Source: Tissierellaceae bacterium
Lineage (GTDB): Bacteria; Bacillota; Clostridia; Tissierellales; Tissierellaceae
Reading direction: 5' to 3'
Length of the DNA: 50,852 nucleotides
Assembly: GCA_018434075.1 (NCBI GenBank)
Contig: JAHDQA010000037.1
Location: 1 to 50,852, forward strand
Each line of letters opens with the position of its first letter. Position 1 is the stretch's first letter. Position numbers and translations under genes: made by a program. The notes under the pieces were generated by a model. That model was not told the DNA's origin, did no database searches, and saw only the letters and a list, made by a program, of their open reading frames with translations. Below, one piece after another: positions 26,809-36,195 of the stretch.

Positions 26809-28596
26809 TTGAGTGTAATAGAAAAAATTAAAAGAGATATAAAGGATTTACTCCATGTGCAAGATAAGAAGGCTTTTCTTAAAAAGAACATACCTTATCT
26901 TGCATTTTTCTATTTAGGAAATATTTTTTCTCACCATGTAAATTCATATGTAGGAGGTGATTTAATAGACCGCTTATTTCAATCGGTCCTGGAAATAGAA
27001 ACAATGAACTATCTTCCTAGTTTTAATCCAATGGATTTACTTGTAGGCTTTATTCTAGCTGTATTAGTTAAGCTTATTATTTATAGTAAAGGTAAAAATG
27101 CAAAGAAGTTTAGACAAGGAGAGGAATATGGATCTGCAAGATGGGGTAATGCAAAAGATATTGCTCCATACATGGATGATGATTTTAGGAATAATCTTCT
27201 TCTTACTCAAACTGAAAGAATTACTATGAATAGTAGACCAATGAATCCCAAGTATGCAAGAAATAAAAATGTACTTGTAATTGGAGGTTCAGGTTCTGGT
27301 AAAACAAGATTCTTTGTAAAACCTAATTTAATGCAATTACATTCAAGCTATGTAGTAACTGATCCTAAAGGAAGTCTTCTTCATGAGTGTGGAAAAATGC
27401 TAGAAATGAGTGGTTATAGGATAAAAACATTAAATACAATTAATTTTAAAAAGAGTATGAAATACAATCCCTTTGCCTATCTTAGAAGTGAAAAAGATAT
27501 TCTTAAACTGGTTCAGACAATTATAGCAAATACAAAGGGGGATGGTGAAAAAGCAGGTGAAGATTTCTGGATAAAGGCTGAAAGGCTTTATTATACAGCC
27601 CTTATAGGATACATCTTTTATGAAACTCCTAAAGAGGAACAAAACTTTACAACCTTACTGGCCATGATAGATGCAAGTGAAGTTAGAGAGGAGGATGAAA
27701 ACTTTAAAAATGCAGTAGATTATATGTTTGAAGCCTTGGAAGAAAAGGACCCAGACCATTTTGCAGTTAAGCAATATCGTAAATACAAGTTAGCAGCGGG
27801 AAAAACTGCTAAGTCCATTTTAATATCTTGTGGTGCAAGATTAGCTCCTTTTGATATTAAGGAACTTAGAGATCTAATGAGTGAAGATGAAATGGAACTA
27901 GATAGCCTAGGAGATAGAAAGACGGCCTTATTCGTTATAATTTCAGATACAGATGACACATTCAACTTTGTTGTATCACTAATGTATTCCCAGATGTTTA
28001 ACTTACTCTGTGATAAGGCTGATGATGTATATGGGGGAAGGCTACCAGTTCATGTAAGGTGTCTTCTTGATGAGTTTGCAAATATTGGACTGATTCCTAA
28101 ATTTGAAAAACTTATAGCTACAATACGTTCAAGAGAAATAAGTGCCTGTATTGTATTACAGGCACAATCACAACTAAAGGCAATTTACAAGGATAATGCA
28201 GATACCATAATAGGAAACTGTGATACAACCTTATTCTTAGGAGGAAAGGAGAATGGTACTTTAAAAGAGATTTCAGAAACATTAGGCAAGGAAACTATAG
28301 ACCTATTTAACACATCAGAAACAAGGAGTAATCAGAAGTCCTTTGGGCTTAACTATCAGAAGACTGGTAAGGAGCTTATGACCAAGGATGAGCTTTTTGT
28401 AATGGATGGAAGCAAGTGCATTATGCAGCTTAGAGGTGTAAGACCTTTTCTTTCAGAAAAATTTGATATTACAAAACATAAGAATTACAAGCTTTTAGAG
28501 GACTATGACGATAAGAACTATTTTGATGTTGAAGAATATATGAAAAGACAGGGTAAGGCAAGGCTCAATAAAGAGTCCATAATAACAAGATTGTAG
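26809..28596 (+). CDS. virD4: Type IV coupling protein VirD4/TraG family
   Basis: 595-residue hexameric ATPase that links the relaxosome to the transfer channel at the membrane. Two N-terminal hydrophobic segments (around residues 28-45 and 70-90) anchor it. Walker A VIGGSGSGKT is near residues 157-166, followed by VTDPKGSLLHECGKML. Later come the Walker B region RCLLDEFANIGLIP and the motif IVLQAQSQLKAIYKDNADTIIGNCD. A TTG start at 26809 follows GGAGG by seven bases. It is the first transfer gene of the module and is followed by a stem-loop before ssb. Confidence 0.93.
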   Translation: MSVIEKIKRDIKDLLHVQDKKAFLKKNIPYLAFFYLGNIFSHHVNSYVGGDLIDRLFQSVLEIETMNYLPSFNPMDLLVGFILAVLVKLIIYSKGKNAKKFRQGEEYGSARWGNAKDIAPYMDDDFRNNLLLTQTERITMNSRPMNPKYARNKNVLVIGGSGSGKTRFFVKPNLMQLHSSYVVTDPKGSLLHECGKMLEMSGYRIKTLNTINFKKSMKYNPFAYLRSEKDILKLVQTIIANTKGDGEKAGEDFWIKAERLYYTALIGYIFYETPKEEQNFTTLLAMIDASEVREEDENFKNAVDYMFEALEEKDPDHFAVKQYRKYKLAAGKTAKSILISCGARLAPFDIKELRDLMSEDEMELDSLGDRKTALFVIISDTDDTFNFVVSLMYSQMFNLLCDKADDVYGGRLPVHVRCLLDEFANIGLIPKFEKLIATIRSREISACIVLQAQSQLKAIYKDNADTIIGNCDTTLFLGGKENGTLKEISETLGKETIDLFNTSETRSNQKSFGLNYQKTGKELMTKDELFVMDGSKCIMQLRGVRPFLSEKFDITKHKNYKLLEDYDDKNYFDVEEYMKRQGKARLNKESIITRL

Positions 28597-28604
28597 GTGA
28601 ACAT

Positions 28605-28649
28605 ATGAAAGTTAAGGTGAGAAGTCCTTCTGAAAAAGAGGGCAATTAA
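28605..28649 (+). CDS. Possible 14-residue peptide after virD4
   Basis: MKVKVRSPSEKEGN with a GGTGA site seven bases before the ATG, ending shortly before hairpin T2. It may be a leader peptide affecting that hairpin, or the vestige of a longer gene. No independent support. Confidence 0.25.
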   Translation: MKVKVRSPSEKEGN

Positions 28650-28668
28650 GTTAATAGATTTGATTTAT

Positions 28669-28708
28669 AGCGATTGGATAAGCAACATGTCCAGTCGCTT
28701 TTGGTTTT
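28669..28708 (+). terminator. Stem-loop T2 between virD4 and ssb
   Basis: AGCGATTGGAT (28669-28679) pairs with GTCCAGTCGCT (28689-28699) with two G-U pairs, followed by TTTTGGTTTT. It has the same AGCG-purine design and length as T1 and T3. Confidence 0.7.
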
Positions 28709-28739
28709 ATAAAAGAAAATTAGGAGGTAGGGATTTAAA

Positions 28740-29060
28740 ATGGAAACTTTCAAAGAAAGAGATATGAAAAATGTAACAGCTAATGTGGTAGGAGAGGTAA
28801 AATCAGTTTCTTTTGACTGGGATGGTGAAACTATCAATGTAACAAATTTCTCCCTTGTAGAAAAGAAGAATGGGAAAAGGCACTATACAAACTGTGCAGC
28901 TTATGGTGAATGGTCAGAAGTAGCAAAGGAACTAAAGGCTGGAGATCTTGTCCATGTCTTTGGTTATATTAGGGAAAGAAGAAATAATGACAAGCTATAT
29001 AAGAATTTTATAGTAAAACATATGAATAAAATTGAAAAAGAAAATAAGGAGGAAAAATAA
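28740..29060 (+). CDS. ssb: Single-stranded-DNA-binding protein, element-type
   Basis: 106 residues with one OB-fold: MKNVTANVVGEVKSVSFDWDGETINVTNFSLVEKKNGKRHYTNCAAYGEWSEVAKELKAGDLVHVFGYIRER. It is shorter than the host SSB and lacks the acidic DDDIPF tail that binds partner proteins, so it probably coats transferred or replicating element DNA without recruiting the host interactome. It opens the operon downstream of hairpin T2, with maff2 directly after its stop. Confidence 0.85.
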   Translation: METFKERDMKNVTANVVGEVKSVSFDWDGETINVTNFSLVEKKNGKRHYTNCAAYGEWSEVAKELKAGDLVHVFGYIRERRNNDKLYKNFIVKHMNKIEKENKEEK

Positions 29061-29061
29061 C

Positions 29062-29277
29062 ATGGCATTTTTTACAGAAGGAATAGCAGTGTTACAAACT
29101 TTGGTTACAGCAATAGGTGCAGGTTTAGGGGCTTGGGGAGTAATTAACCTTATGGAGGGATATGGAAATGACAACCCAGGAGCAAAGTCACAAGGAATTA
29201 AACAACTAATGGCAGGCGGAGGTATTGTTCTTATTGGAATGAAGCTTATACCTTTACTTGCAAATACACTTAACTAA
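29062..29277 (+). CDS. Maff2 family membrane protein (VirB2-like)
   Basis: 71 residues with two hydrophobic helices (GIAVLQTLVTAIGAGLGAWGVINLMEGYG and QLMAGGGIVLIGMKLIPLLANTLN) separated by a GNDNPGAKSQG turn. This is the Maff2 pattern found before TrbL/VirB6-type genes in clostridial conjugative elements. Size and topology resemble VirB2/TrbC pilins, so it is probably a channel or pilin-like component in the membrane. The ATG at 29062 follows GGAGG; the frame opens earlier but overlaps ssb. Confidence 0.88.
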   Translation: MAFFTEGIAVLQTLVTAIGAGLGAWGVINLMEGYGNDNPGAKSQGIKQLMAGGGIVLIGMKLIPLLANTLN

Positions 29278-29295
29278 GAAAGAGGTAGATAAAAT

Positions 29296-30164
29296 ATGTT
29301 TGGACTTTTCGATAAGATAACTGAATTTTTCCAGGAGATTTTCATCGGAATTATCCAAGCAAACCTTGAAGCAATGTTCTTAGATATAAATGAAAATGTA
29401 AGTCTTGTAGCTACGGAAGTCGGGAAAACACCAAGTGGCTGGAATGCAGAGGTATTCAGCTTTGTAAAGAATATTAACGACACTGTAGTGATTCCTATAG
29501 CGGGAATTATCATAACCGCCGTCTTGTGCATAGAACTCATAAATATGGTCATGGAAAAAAACAATATGCACTCTGATACCGATACATTCGATTTTTTTAA
29601 ATATATCATCAAGATGTGGATTGCAGTATGGCTTGTAAGCAATGCTTTCACATTCTCGATGGCAGTATTTGATGTATCACAGACACTAGTAACTAAGGCG
29701 GCGGGAGTGATAAATACAAGCGCAGTCCTCGACTCCATGGATGTAGCAGCAATGGTAGAGAATCTTAAAGATGAAAGCTTATGGAATTTGATACTGATAG
29801 CCTTGGATACTTCGCTTGTGAAGCTTTCAATACAGGTTGTATCAATCATAATCATAGTAATAACCTATGGAAGAATGATTGAAATTTGCTTTATAGCTCA
29901 GTATCAGCAATTCCATTTGCAACCATGGGAAATAAAGAATGGGGACAGATTGGAACAAATTATATCAAGGGATTATTTGCACTAGGGCTTCAAGGATTGT
30001 TTCTTATGATATGCCTTGGAATATATGCGGTACTTGTAAAAACAATTCATGTAACCACAGATATTCATGCCAGCATATTCGGAGTTCTTGGATATACGGT
30101 ACTTCTTGGAATTATGATGTTAAAGAGTGGAACAATTGCAAAGAGCATAATGAATGCTCATTAA
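29296..30164 (+). pseudogene. TrbL/VirB6-like conjugation membrane protein, frameshifted
   Basis: Frame 1 (29296 to about 29886) encodes an amphipathic start (MFGLFDKITEFFQEIFIGIIQANLEAMF) and four or five membrane helices up to VITYGRMIEI. Homology then continues in another frame from about 29886 (LYSSVSAIPFATMGNKEWGQIGTNYIKGLFALGLQG...) to 30164. A one-base loss in the run GAAATTTGC (29881-29889) explains the switch; one more T would restore a single 289-residue protein. The intact family forms the inner-membrane channel of the secretion system. It may be a real mutation or a sequencing error. Codon use here also looks less AT-biased than in neighbours, hinting at recombination. Confidence 0.8.
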
Positions 30165-30187
30165 AAATATATTTGGGAGGAATGTAA

Positions 30188-30631
30188 TTGAAACTTAAAA
30201 ATAAGAAAGTAATAGTAGGTCTAGCACTTACAGGAGTAGGTCTTATAGCTTCTGAAATTAAAAAGAGAAGGAAGATAGACGAACTTACAAAAAGAGTCTA
30301 CTATACAGAGGATTTTTTAAAAAATCTTGATGAAAAAGCATGGAGCTTAAATAGGTCTATGAAGGAGATTGCAAAAGCTCATAATAGTCTTACAAAAATG
30401 ACAACTGATAATTATGAAGACTTTGATGAGAGAATTTATGATATTGAAGATGAAATTGCTACTATCTATTGTCATCTTGAAGAACTTGACAGGATTAAGA
30501 AAAATAGAAAAGGAGTAAGTGAAAGTAAAACAATATTAAAAGGTAGATTAGAAGAACTAGCAGAAAGTATAGATGAAAGTGAGGAAATTGAAGTAGACCT
30601 TGGAGGAATAATAGAAAAGCTAATGGAATAG
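30188..30631 (+). CDS. Hypothetical membrane-anchored coiled-coil protein of the transfer operon
   Basis: Family not recognised. 147 residues: a single N-terminal hydrophobic segment (KVIVGLALTGVGLIAS) followed by a long charged helical region (KIDELTKRVYYTEDFLKNLDEKAWSLNRSMKEIAKAHNSL...YDIEDEIATIYCHLEELDRIKK) that reads as coiled coil, and an acidic tail. A TTG start has GGAGG seven bases upstream. It lies between trbL and prgI, so it is probably a structural part of the mating channel. Confidence 0.75.
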   Translation: MKLKNKKVIVGLALTGVGLIASEIKKRRKIDELTKRVYYTEDFLKNLDEKAWSLNRSMKEIAKAHNSLTKMTTDNYEDFDERIYDIEDEIATIYCHLEELDRIKKNRKGVSESKTILKGRLEELAESIDESEEIEVDLGGIIEKLME

Positions 30632-30645
30632 AGAGGTGATAGAGA

Positions 30646-31074
30646 TTGGCTTACGTTCAGATACCCAAAGATTTAAGTAATGTTAAAACTAAAGTAGCAT
30701 TTAATCTTACTAAAAGGCAGCTTATTGGATTTGCAGTAGCAGGACTTATCGGTATTCCAACATACCTAAAGACAAGAGGTGCTCTTGGCAATGACCTTGC
30801 TGTCTTTTTAATGCTTATAATTACTATCCCTATTTTCTTTGTGGTCTTTTATGAAAAAGATGGTCTTTCATGTGAGAAGTACCTTAAATATGTATATCTT
30901 CATGAAAAACACCAGCCTAAAGTTAGGGTGAGTAAGGACAAGTTCATAGAAATGAGGAAGGAGGAGCAAGACATAAATGGCAAAAAATCAGGTTCAGCAA
31001 AGAAATCTAGAAAAAAGAAAAAGACAGGAAGAAAAACTACAAAAAAAGGAAAAAGAGTTAAAAAAGGTAGCTAA
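30646..31074 (+). CDS. prgI: PrgI family type IV secretion protein (VirB3-like)
   Basis: 142 residues. The PrgI core is clear: YVQIPKDLSNVKTKVAFNLTKRQLIGFAVAGLIGIPTYLKTRG...AVFLMLIITIPIFFVVFYEKDGLSCEKYLKYVY, with two membrane helices as in VirB3. Beyond residue ~110 the tail becomes almost pure Lys/Arg/Ser/Thr and overlaps the first ~98 bases of virB4 in another frame. A TTG start follows GAGGTG by seven bases. The product probably pairs with VirB4 in the membrane, as VirB3 does. Confidence 0.88.
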   Translation: MAYVQIPKDLSNVKTKVAFNLTKRQLIGFAVAGLIGIPTYLKTRGALGNDLAVFLMLIITIPIFFVVFYEKDGLSCEKYLKYVYLHEKHQPKVRVSKDKFIEMRKEEQDINGKKSGSAKKSRKKKKTGRKTTKKGKRVKKGS

Positions 31075-33427
31075 AGAAACAAAAAATCTTAAGTCTAATC
31101 ATAAGAAAAGCTCTTCATTCCTTGATTTATTTAAGAAAGAAAAGAAAAGATACACCATTGAAGATACCATTCCCTATAAGAAGATGTATAGAAATGGAAT
31201 CTGCTATGTAGGTGAGGGAAAGTACAATAAACTTATAAAATATGAGGATATAAATTATCAGCTTGCACTTGAGGAAGATAGAGATCTTATCTTTAATCAA
31301 TTTGCAGGCTTTTTAAATTCCTTTGATTCTACAACAGAGCTTCAGTTAAGCTTCGTTAACCAGGTAGGAAGGATCAAGGAAATGGAAAATGCAATTACTA
31401 TACCAGATAAGGGAGATGATTTTGATGAGATAAGAGAAGAGTTTAGGGAAATGCTTAAGGATCAGCTTTCTAAAGGGAACAATGGTCTTAAAAAGTCAAA
31501 GTATATTATTGTAAGTACAAGGGCAGATACCTATGAACAAGCAAAACCTGTACTTGAAAGGATAGAGATAGATGTTTTATCAAATCTTAAAAGTATGGAG
31601 GTAAGAGCTGAAACACTAATAGGTATTGAAAGGCTAAAGCTACTTCACGATATGCTAAATCCAGATAAAGTGTTTGATTATGACGGACAAGGACTTGAAG
31701 ATAGGGACACAAGAAAACTCATAATGCCCAGTACATTCAAGTTCACAAGTCCAAAATATATGCAGATGGGGAACTATATCTGTTCATTGAGCCATTTTCA
31801 GATTCTAGCAAGTGAACTTTCAGATAGGTTCTTATCAGAAATTCTTTCTATTGAAGATAATATGTATGTAAGTTTTCATATTCATGCTATAGACCAGGTA
31901 GGTGCTATCAAAATGGTAAAAAGAAAGAATACTGATCTTCAGAAAATGATGATTGAAGAGCAGAAAAAAGCCGTAAGAGCTGGTTATGATATGGATATTA
32001 TTCCATCAGACCTTAATGTTTATGGTAATGATATAAAGAATCTTTTGACTGATCTCCAGTCTAGGGATGAGAGAATGTTCTATGTAACCTTTACAATTAT
32101 GAATTTAAGTAAAAACAAGGAAGAACTTGACAATACTATAGCTCAGATTTCTTCAATATGTAACCGTAATAACTGTTCATTAAAAAGATTAGACCACCAA
32201 CAAGAGCAAGGATTTATGTCTATTCTACCATTAGGAGTAAACAAGATTGAAATTAAAAGGCAACTGACATCTTCATCAACTGCTGTATTTATGCCTTTTA
32301 CAACAGAGGAACTATTTATGAGTTCAAATACAAGCTTATACTATGGGCTTAATTCTCTTTCACATAACCTAATAATGGCAGATAGAAAGAAACTAAAGAA
32401 TCCTAATGGACTTATTCTTGGGACACCGGGAGCTGGTAAGTCCTTTGCAGCTAAAAGGGAAATGGCAAATGCTATTTTAGTTACTGATGATGATGTAATT
32501 ATTACAGACCCAGAAGGGGAATATGGAAGCCTTGTAAAGGAATTTAATGGCGAGGTTATCAAGATTTCAACCAAGTCTAAAGATTATCTAAATCCTCTTG
32601 ATATTAATATGAACTATGGGGATGGAGACGCACCATTAAAGGATAAGGCAAACTTTATAATGAGTATGCTTGAACTTGTAGTAGGTGGAAGTGGGCTAAC
32701 TGCAGCTGAAAAATCTGTAATAGATAGGTGTCTTCCTAAAATATATAAGGACTACTTTGAAAATCCTATACCTGAGAATATGCCTATACTAAGTGATCTC
32801 TATAATCTTCTTCAAGAGCAAGAGGAAAGTGTGGGAAGAAAACTAGCTACAGAAATGGAAATCTATGTTACAGGCTCTTTAAATGTATTCAATAATAGAA
32901 GTAATGTAGACCTTAACAAAAAGCTTATATGTTTTGACATAAAGGAGCTGGGAAATCAACTTAAGAAAATAGGAATGTTAGTAATACAAGACCAGGTATG
33001 GAATAAGGTTTCTTCAAATAGGGGAGCAAAGAGGGCAACAAGATACTATATTGACGAGTTTCACTTGCTTCTAAAGGACCAGCAAACTGCCCAATATTCA
33101 GTTGAAATATGGAAAAGATTTAGAAAGTGGGGTGGAGTGCCAACAGGTATAACTCAAAATGTGAAAGACCTTTTGGGAAGTGCTGAAATTGAAAATATCT
33201 TTGATAATACAGACTTTGTCCTTATGCTTAATCAAGCATCTGGAGATAGGGAAATCCTAGCCAAGAAACTTAAAATTTCTCCTTTTCAATTAAATTATGT
33301 TACAAACTCTAATGCAGGAGAGGGATTATTATTCTTTGGAAACACCATAGTTCCCTTTGTAGATAAATTCCCTAAAGATACGATTCTGTATCAGAAGATG
33401 ACAACAAAGCCTGAGGAAGTGGAGTAA
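30977..33427 (+). CDS. virB4: VirB4-like conjugation ATPase
   Basis: 816-residue energiser of the type IV secretion channel. A basic N-terminal 45 residues, overlapping prgI, precede the VirB4 N-domain. The P-loop GLILGTPGAGKSFAAKRE is near residues 476-493, Walker B-like DVIITDPEGEYG follows soon after, and the C-terminal RYYIDEFHLLLKDQQTAQYSVEIWKRFRKWGG...GITQNVKDLL and LNQASGDREILAKKLKIS motifs are characteristic. The ATG follows GGAGG by about 12 bases. No membrane segments; it is expected at the inner face of the membrane with PrgI. Confidence 0.93.
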   Translation: MAKNQVQQRNLEKRKRQEEKLQKKEKELKKVAKETKNLKSNHKKSSSFLDLFKKEKKRYTIEDTIPYKKMYRNGICYVGEGKYNKLIKYEDINYQLALEEDRDLIFNQFAGFLNSFDSTTELQLSFVNQVGRIKEMENAITIPDKGDDFDEIREEFREMLKDQLSKGNNGLKKSKYIIVSTRADTYEQAKPVLERIEIDVLSNLKSMEVRAETLIGIERLKLLHDMLNPDKVFDYDGQGLEDRDTRKLIMPSTFKFTSPKYMQMGNYICSLSHFQILASELSDRFLSEILSIEDNMYVSFHIHAIDQVGAIKMVKRKNTDLQKMMIEEQKKAVRAGYDMDIIPSDLNVYGNDIKNLLTDLQSRDERMFYVTFTIMNLSKNKEELDNTIAQISSICNRNNCSLKRLDHQQEQGFMSILPLGVNKIEIKRQLTSSSTAVFMPFTTEELFMSSNTSLYYGLNSLSHNLIMADRKKLKNPNGLILGTPGAGKSFAAKREMANAILVTDDDVIITDPEGEYGSLVKEFNGEVIKISTKSKDYLNPLDINMNYGDGDAPLKDKANFIMSMLELVVGGSGLTAAEKSVIDRCLPKIYKDYFENPIPENMPILSDLYNLLQEQEESVGRKLATEMEIYVTGSLNVFNNRSNVDLNKKLICFDIKELGNQLKKIGMLVIQDQVWNKVSSNRGAKRATRYYIDEFHLLLKDQQTAQYSVEIWKRFRKWGGVPTGITQNVKDLLGSAEIENIFDNTDFVLMLNQASGDREILAKKLKISPFQLNYVTNSNAGEGLLFFGNTIVPFVDKFPKDTILYQKMTTKPEEVE

Positions 33428-33431
33428 AAAA

Positions 33432-35900
33432 ATGAATGAGAATAATAAGAAAAAAAGGAGAACTAATCTTGACATAGGTAAGAGAGAAAAAATAAAAGAA
33501 TATAAGGAAAAGAAGGTTGATGATAGCCAAAGATTCCAAGAGTCTATTATAGAAACAAAGTCTAAATTAAATAATGTTGAGAAAAATGATGAGCCTACTT
33601 ACAAGAAAAGTGGGCTTTCTTCATCTCAAAAACAAATAAAGAAGCATATGGATAAAAGGGAAAAAGTGGATAGTAAAACTCCTGAAATAATTGATTATAG
33701 GCGAAAAGAGGAAAGGGTAGGTGATTCAAGCAATTTAGAAAAAAGAACTTCAGAAAGTAGCCAGTTAAAAGGGACTATAAGAGATGATAAAAGTCTTGAT
33801 ATAGGTGCAAGAAAAAAGACTAACAATTACCTTGGTAAGAGAGTCCATGAGAAAGATAGATTTGATGATTCTATCATAAAGAAGAAAACTAAGCTAAAAC
33901 ATAGTCAAGTTAAGACTAGTGTGAAGAAAAATGAAATAGCTGAAGACAAGGAAGATATTGTAGGAGGTGATAGGAATCTCTTAGATAGTTTAAATGATAA
34001 ATCAATAAATAAGAATAAAAGAAAAACCAATAAGTATGGAACACCAGATAAAGAGACTAAGAGCAATGACTCATTAAAAGAAGATGCCGAGAATCCTAAT
34101 ATTTCTGGCAAAGACGATGAAGAAATAAAAGCTGATGCTTATGAGGAAACAAGCTATGACCTAGAAGTTCTTAATAAGAATGGCAAAGTTTCAAACAAAA
34201 ATTATTACAAAAGAAAAGCTATTTATGCTAGTCAGAAAAAAACAAATAAAAGGAAAGATGGAAAATTAACCACAGATGATGTTAAAGGCCTTAAAGATGG
34301 CATGGATAATAGGACAGATGAAAAATCTTTAAAAGAAAATATTACTCTTAGTGAGAAGTCAGAGAAAAAATATAGGAAAACTGAAAGTAGGTTAATTCAT
34401 AAAGGGAAAAAAGCAAGTAAACTCTACCATAAGTCTAAGTACAGTAAGACAGGTAAGCTTCTGGGAGGAATATCTGGAGCAAGTTATTTAACCTCTGAAT
34501 ACATGAGAGCAGGGAGTGATGAAAATGTAGCTATTGATGCAGCAAATAAAGGTTTATATCTTAATGCAAACATGACAAGACATGCCCAGAATAGACTTCA
34601 AAGGAAAAGGAAAAGTCCTTTAAAGGTTGAAAGAAAACTGGATTTAAATCATAAGAAAAACATGGCAAAGGCTGAATATAATACGGAAGTTGAAGCTTTA
34701 AAGAAGGATCAAAATTTTCAGAAGAAGAGTGCCTACAAAAAACTGATTAAAAGAAAGCAAATGAAAAAGAAAATTTATGAAGAGCATAATATTGCAGTTA
34801 CCTTCAAAGATAGACTTAAAAGGGGAATTGAAAATATTTTAAAAGGAAGTTCTCAGGTTATAAGAAGAAATATTAGGAGACTCCTTATTCTTCTTGCAGT
34901 TGCTATTATAGGTTTTATGACCTTAAGCCAGATTGCAACTTTTTTTATTGGTGGAATATTATCAGTAACAAGTCAAGTTATGAGTACCACATATTTGTCA
35001 GGTGAAGAGACTCTCGCAGATATAAATAGCGAATTTACTAATTATGAATATGAGTTGGCAGATGAGCTTGCCAATATTGAAAGCTATTATCCTGGATATG
35101 ATGAGTACCATGTAGGAGGAGATACTGATATAGGGCATGATATTCATGAGCTTTTAAGTTTTATAACTGCTAGATATGGAGAAGTAACCAATGTTGCAAG
35201 TCTTAGTGGAGAATTAAAAGATCTATTTAATAAGATGTATAAGGTTAATTATGAAACTGTGGTGGAAACCAGATATAGGCAGGTATGCTATGGAAGTGGT
35301 GAAGATAGATACTGTGTAATGGAGCCTTATGATTGGTATATTTTGAAAGTTACAGTAGAGAAAAAAGAACTTGATACTGTAGCAAGAGAGGAATTTATTG
35401 GATATGAGGACAATCTTGCTCACTATGAAGCACTCCTTGAAACAGGTGGTAATATGGAACACTACTTTGGGGGAAGTGGTATAACCCCTGTTATACCAGA
35501 TAGTGCCATAATAGGTGACCTTATAAACAATCCTAATCTTTCAGATAAAGAAAAGGCTCTTGTATCAGCAGCATATAGGACACCGACAGCAGGTAACGGC
35601 TACTGTGCTGCATGGGTAAGCAATGTCTATGTAAATGCAGGTTTCCCAAGACCTGGAGGAAATGCTTGTGATCAATATTATTGGTATTGTCATAGCAATG
35701 ATCTTTCAGAACTTAGACCTGGAATGATGGTAGCAGTACCTACTCACAATCATACTAAGGCAGGAAGGATTTATGGCCATGTTGGTATCTATGTTGGAAA
35801 TGGGATTATAAGAGAAAATATAGGTATTGTAAAAGATACCAAGCTTTCAGACTGGATTGCCTATTATGGTAGTAGTGCAAAATGGGGATTTCCCTATTAA
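33432..35900 (+). CDS. CD1108-family cell-wall hydrolase with C-terminal NlpC/P60-CHAP-type domain
   Basis: 822 residues. The first ~450 are highly charged and cytoplasmic, with two copies of a motif (LDIGKREKIKEYKEKKVDDSQRFQESII near residue 14 and LDIGARKKTNNYLGKRVHEKDRFDDSII near residue 122). One membrane helix lies at about 480-505 (LLILLAVAIIGFMTLSQIATFFIGGI). The external part ends in a cysteine-peptidase-like hydrolase with C725 (NGYCAAWVSNVY) and H783 (IYGHVGIYVGNG). It should open peptidoglycan for the mating channel (VirB1-like role). It starts 4 bp after virB4. Confidence 0.88.
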   Translation: MNENNKKKRRTNLDIGKREKIKEYKEKKVDDSQRFQESIIETKSKLNNVEKNDEPTYKKSGLSSSQKQIKKHMDKREKVDSKTPEIIDYRRKEERVGDSSNLEKRTSESSQLKGTIRDDKSLDIGARKKTNNYLGKRVHEKDRFDDSIIKKKTKLKHSQVKTSVKKNEIAEDKEDIVGGDRNLLDSLNDKSINKNKRKTNKYGTPDKETKSNDSLKEDAENPNISGKDDEEIKADAYEETSYDLEVLNKNGKVSNKNYYKRKAIYASQKKTNKRKDGKLTTDDVKGLKDGMDNRTDEKSLKENITLSEKSEKKYRKTESRLIHKGKKASKLYHKSKYSKTGKLLGGISGASYLTSEYMRAGSDENVAIDAANKGLYLNANMTRHAQNRLQRKRKSPLKVERKLDLNHKKNMAKAEYNTEVEALKKDQNFQKKSAYKKLIKRKQMKKKIYEEHNIAVTFKDRLKRGIENILKGSSQVIRRNIRRLLILLAVAIIGFMTLSQIATFFIGGILSVTSQVMSTTYLSGEETLADINSEFTNYEYELADELANIESYYPGYDEYHVGGDTDIGHDIHELLSFITARYGEVTNVASLSGELKDLFNKMYKVNYETVVETRYRQVCYGSGEDRYCVMEPYDWYILKVTVEKKELDTVAREEFIGYEDNLAHYEALLETGGNMEHYFGGSGITPVIPDSAIIGDLINNPNLSDKEKALVSAAYRTPTAGNGYCAAWVSNVYVNAGFPRPGGNACDQYYWYCHSNDLSELRPGMMVAVPTHNHTKAGRIYGHVGIYVGNGIIRENIGIVKDTKLSDWIAYYGSSAKWGFPY

Positions 35901-35919
35901 ATGAAGGAGGGTTTAATGA

Positions 35920-36195
35920 ATGGATAAAAAAACAGAAAATAGATATAAGAAAATAAAAAGAGACCAAAAAAAGCTAAAAGACCAAATTAAAAAAAGCGAA
36001 GATGAATTGGAGCTTTTAAGGTTGGAAGAAGAGGAAATAGCAGGTCAAGAGATTATGGCTATATGTTATGAGCAGGAAATTAATCTTTTGGAAGCAGTGA
36101 AGATTTTTACTGAAGCAGAAAAAACAAGAGAAAATGAAAATAAAGTATTTAAAGAATCTGAAAAGGAGAATTTAACCTATGGAAAAGAACAATGA
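35920..36195 (+). CDS. DUF4315 family protein
   Basis: 91 residues, almost entirely helical: a Lys-rich coiled coil (NRYKKIKRDQKKLKDQIKKSEDELELLRLEEEEIAGQEIMAICYEQEINLLEAVKIF), the DUF4315 pattern found in Tn1549-type transfer operons. The function is unknown; its constant position between the hydrolase and DUF4366 genes suggests a partner of one of them. GGAGG lies nine bases before the ATG. It overlaps the next gene by 17 bp. Confidence 0.82.
   Translation: MDKKTENRYKKIKRDQKKLKDQIKKSEDELELLRLEEEEIAGQEIMAICYEQEINLLEAVKIFTEAEKTRENENKVFKESEKENLTYGKEQ

Noticed and set aside
29881-29889. Programmed -1 frameshift at AAATTTG in the TrbL-like gene
   Set aside because: The heptamer is in the wrong register relative to the incoming frame, so a simple one-base loss explains the change better.
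29939-30187. 82-codon frame in the second half of the TrbL-like gene
   Set aside because: It overlaps the well-conserved downstream frame and has a Cys/Asn-rich composition unlike a real protein.
34000-34420. Lys/Asn-rich stretch of the wall hydrolase considered as a frameshifted or decayed region
   Set aside because: The frame is unbroken, and such charged regions are usual in CD1108-family proteins.
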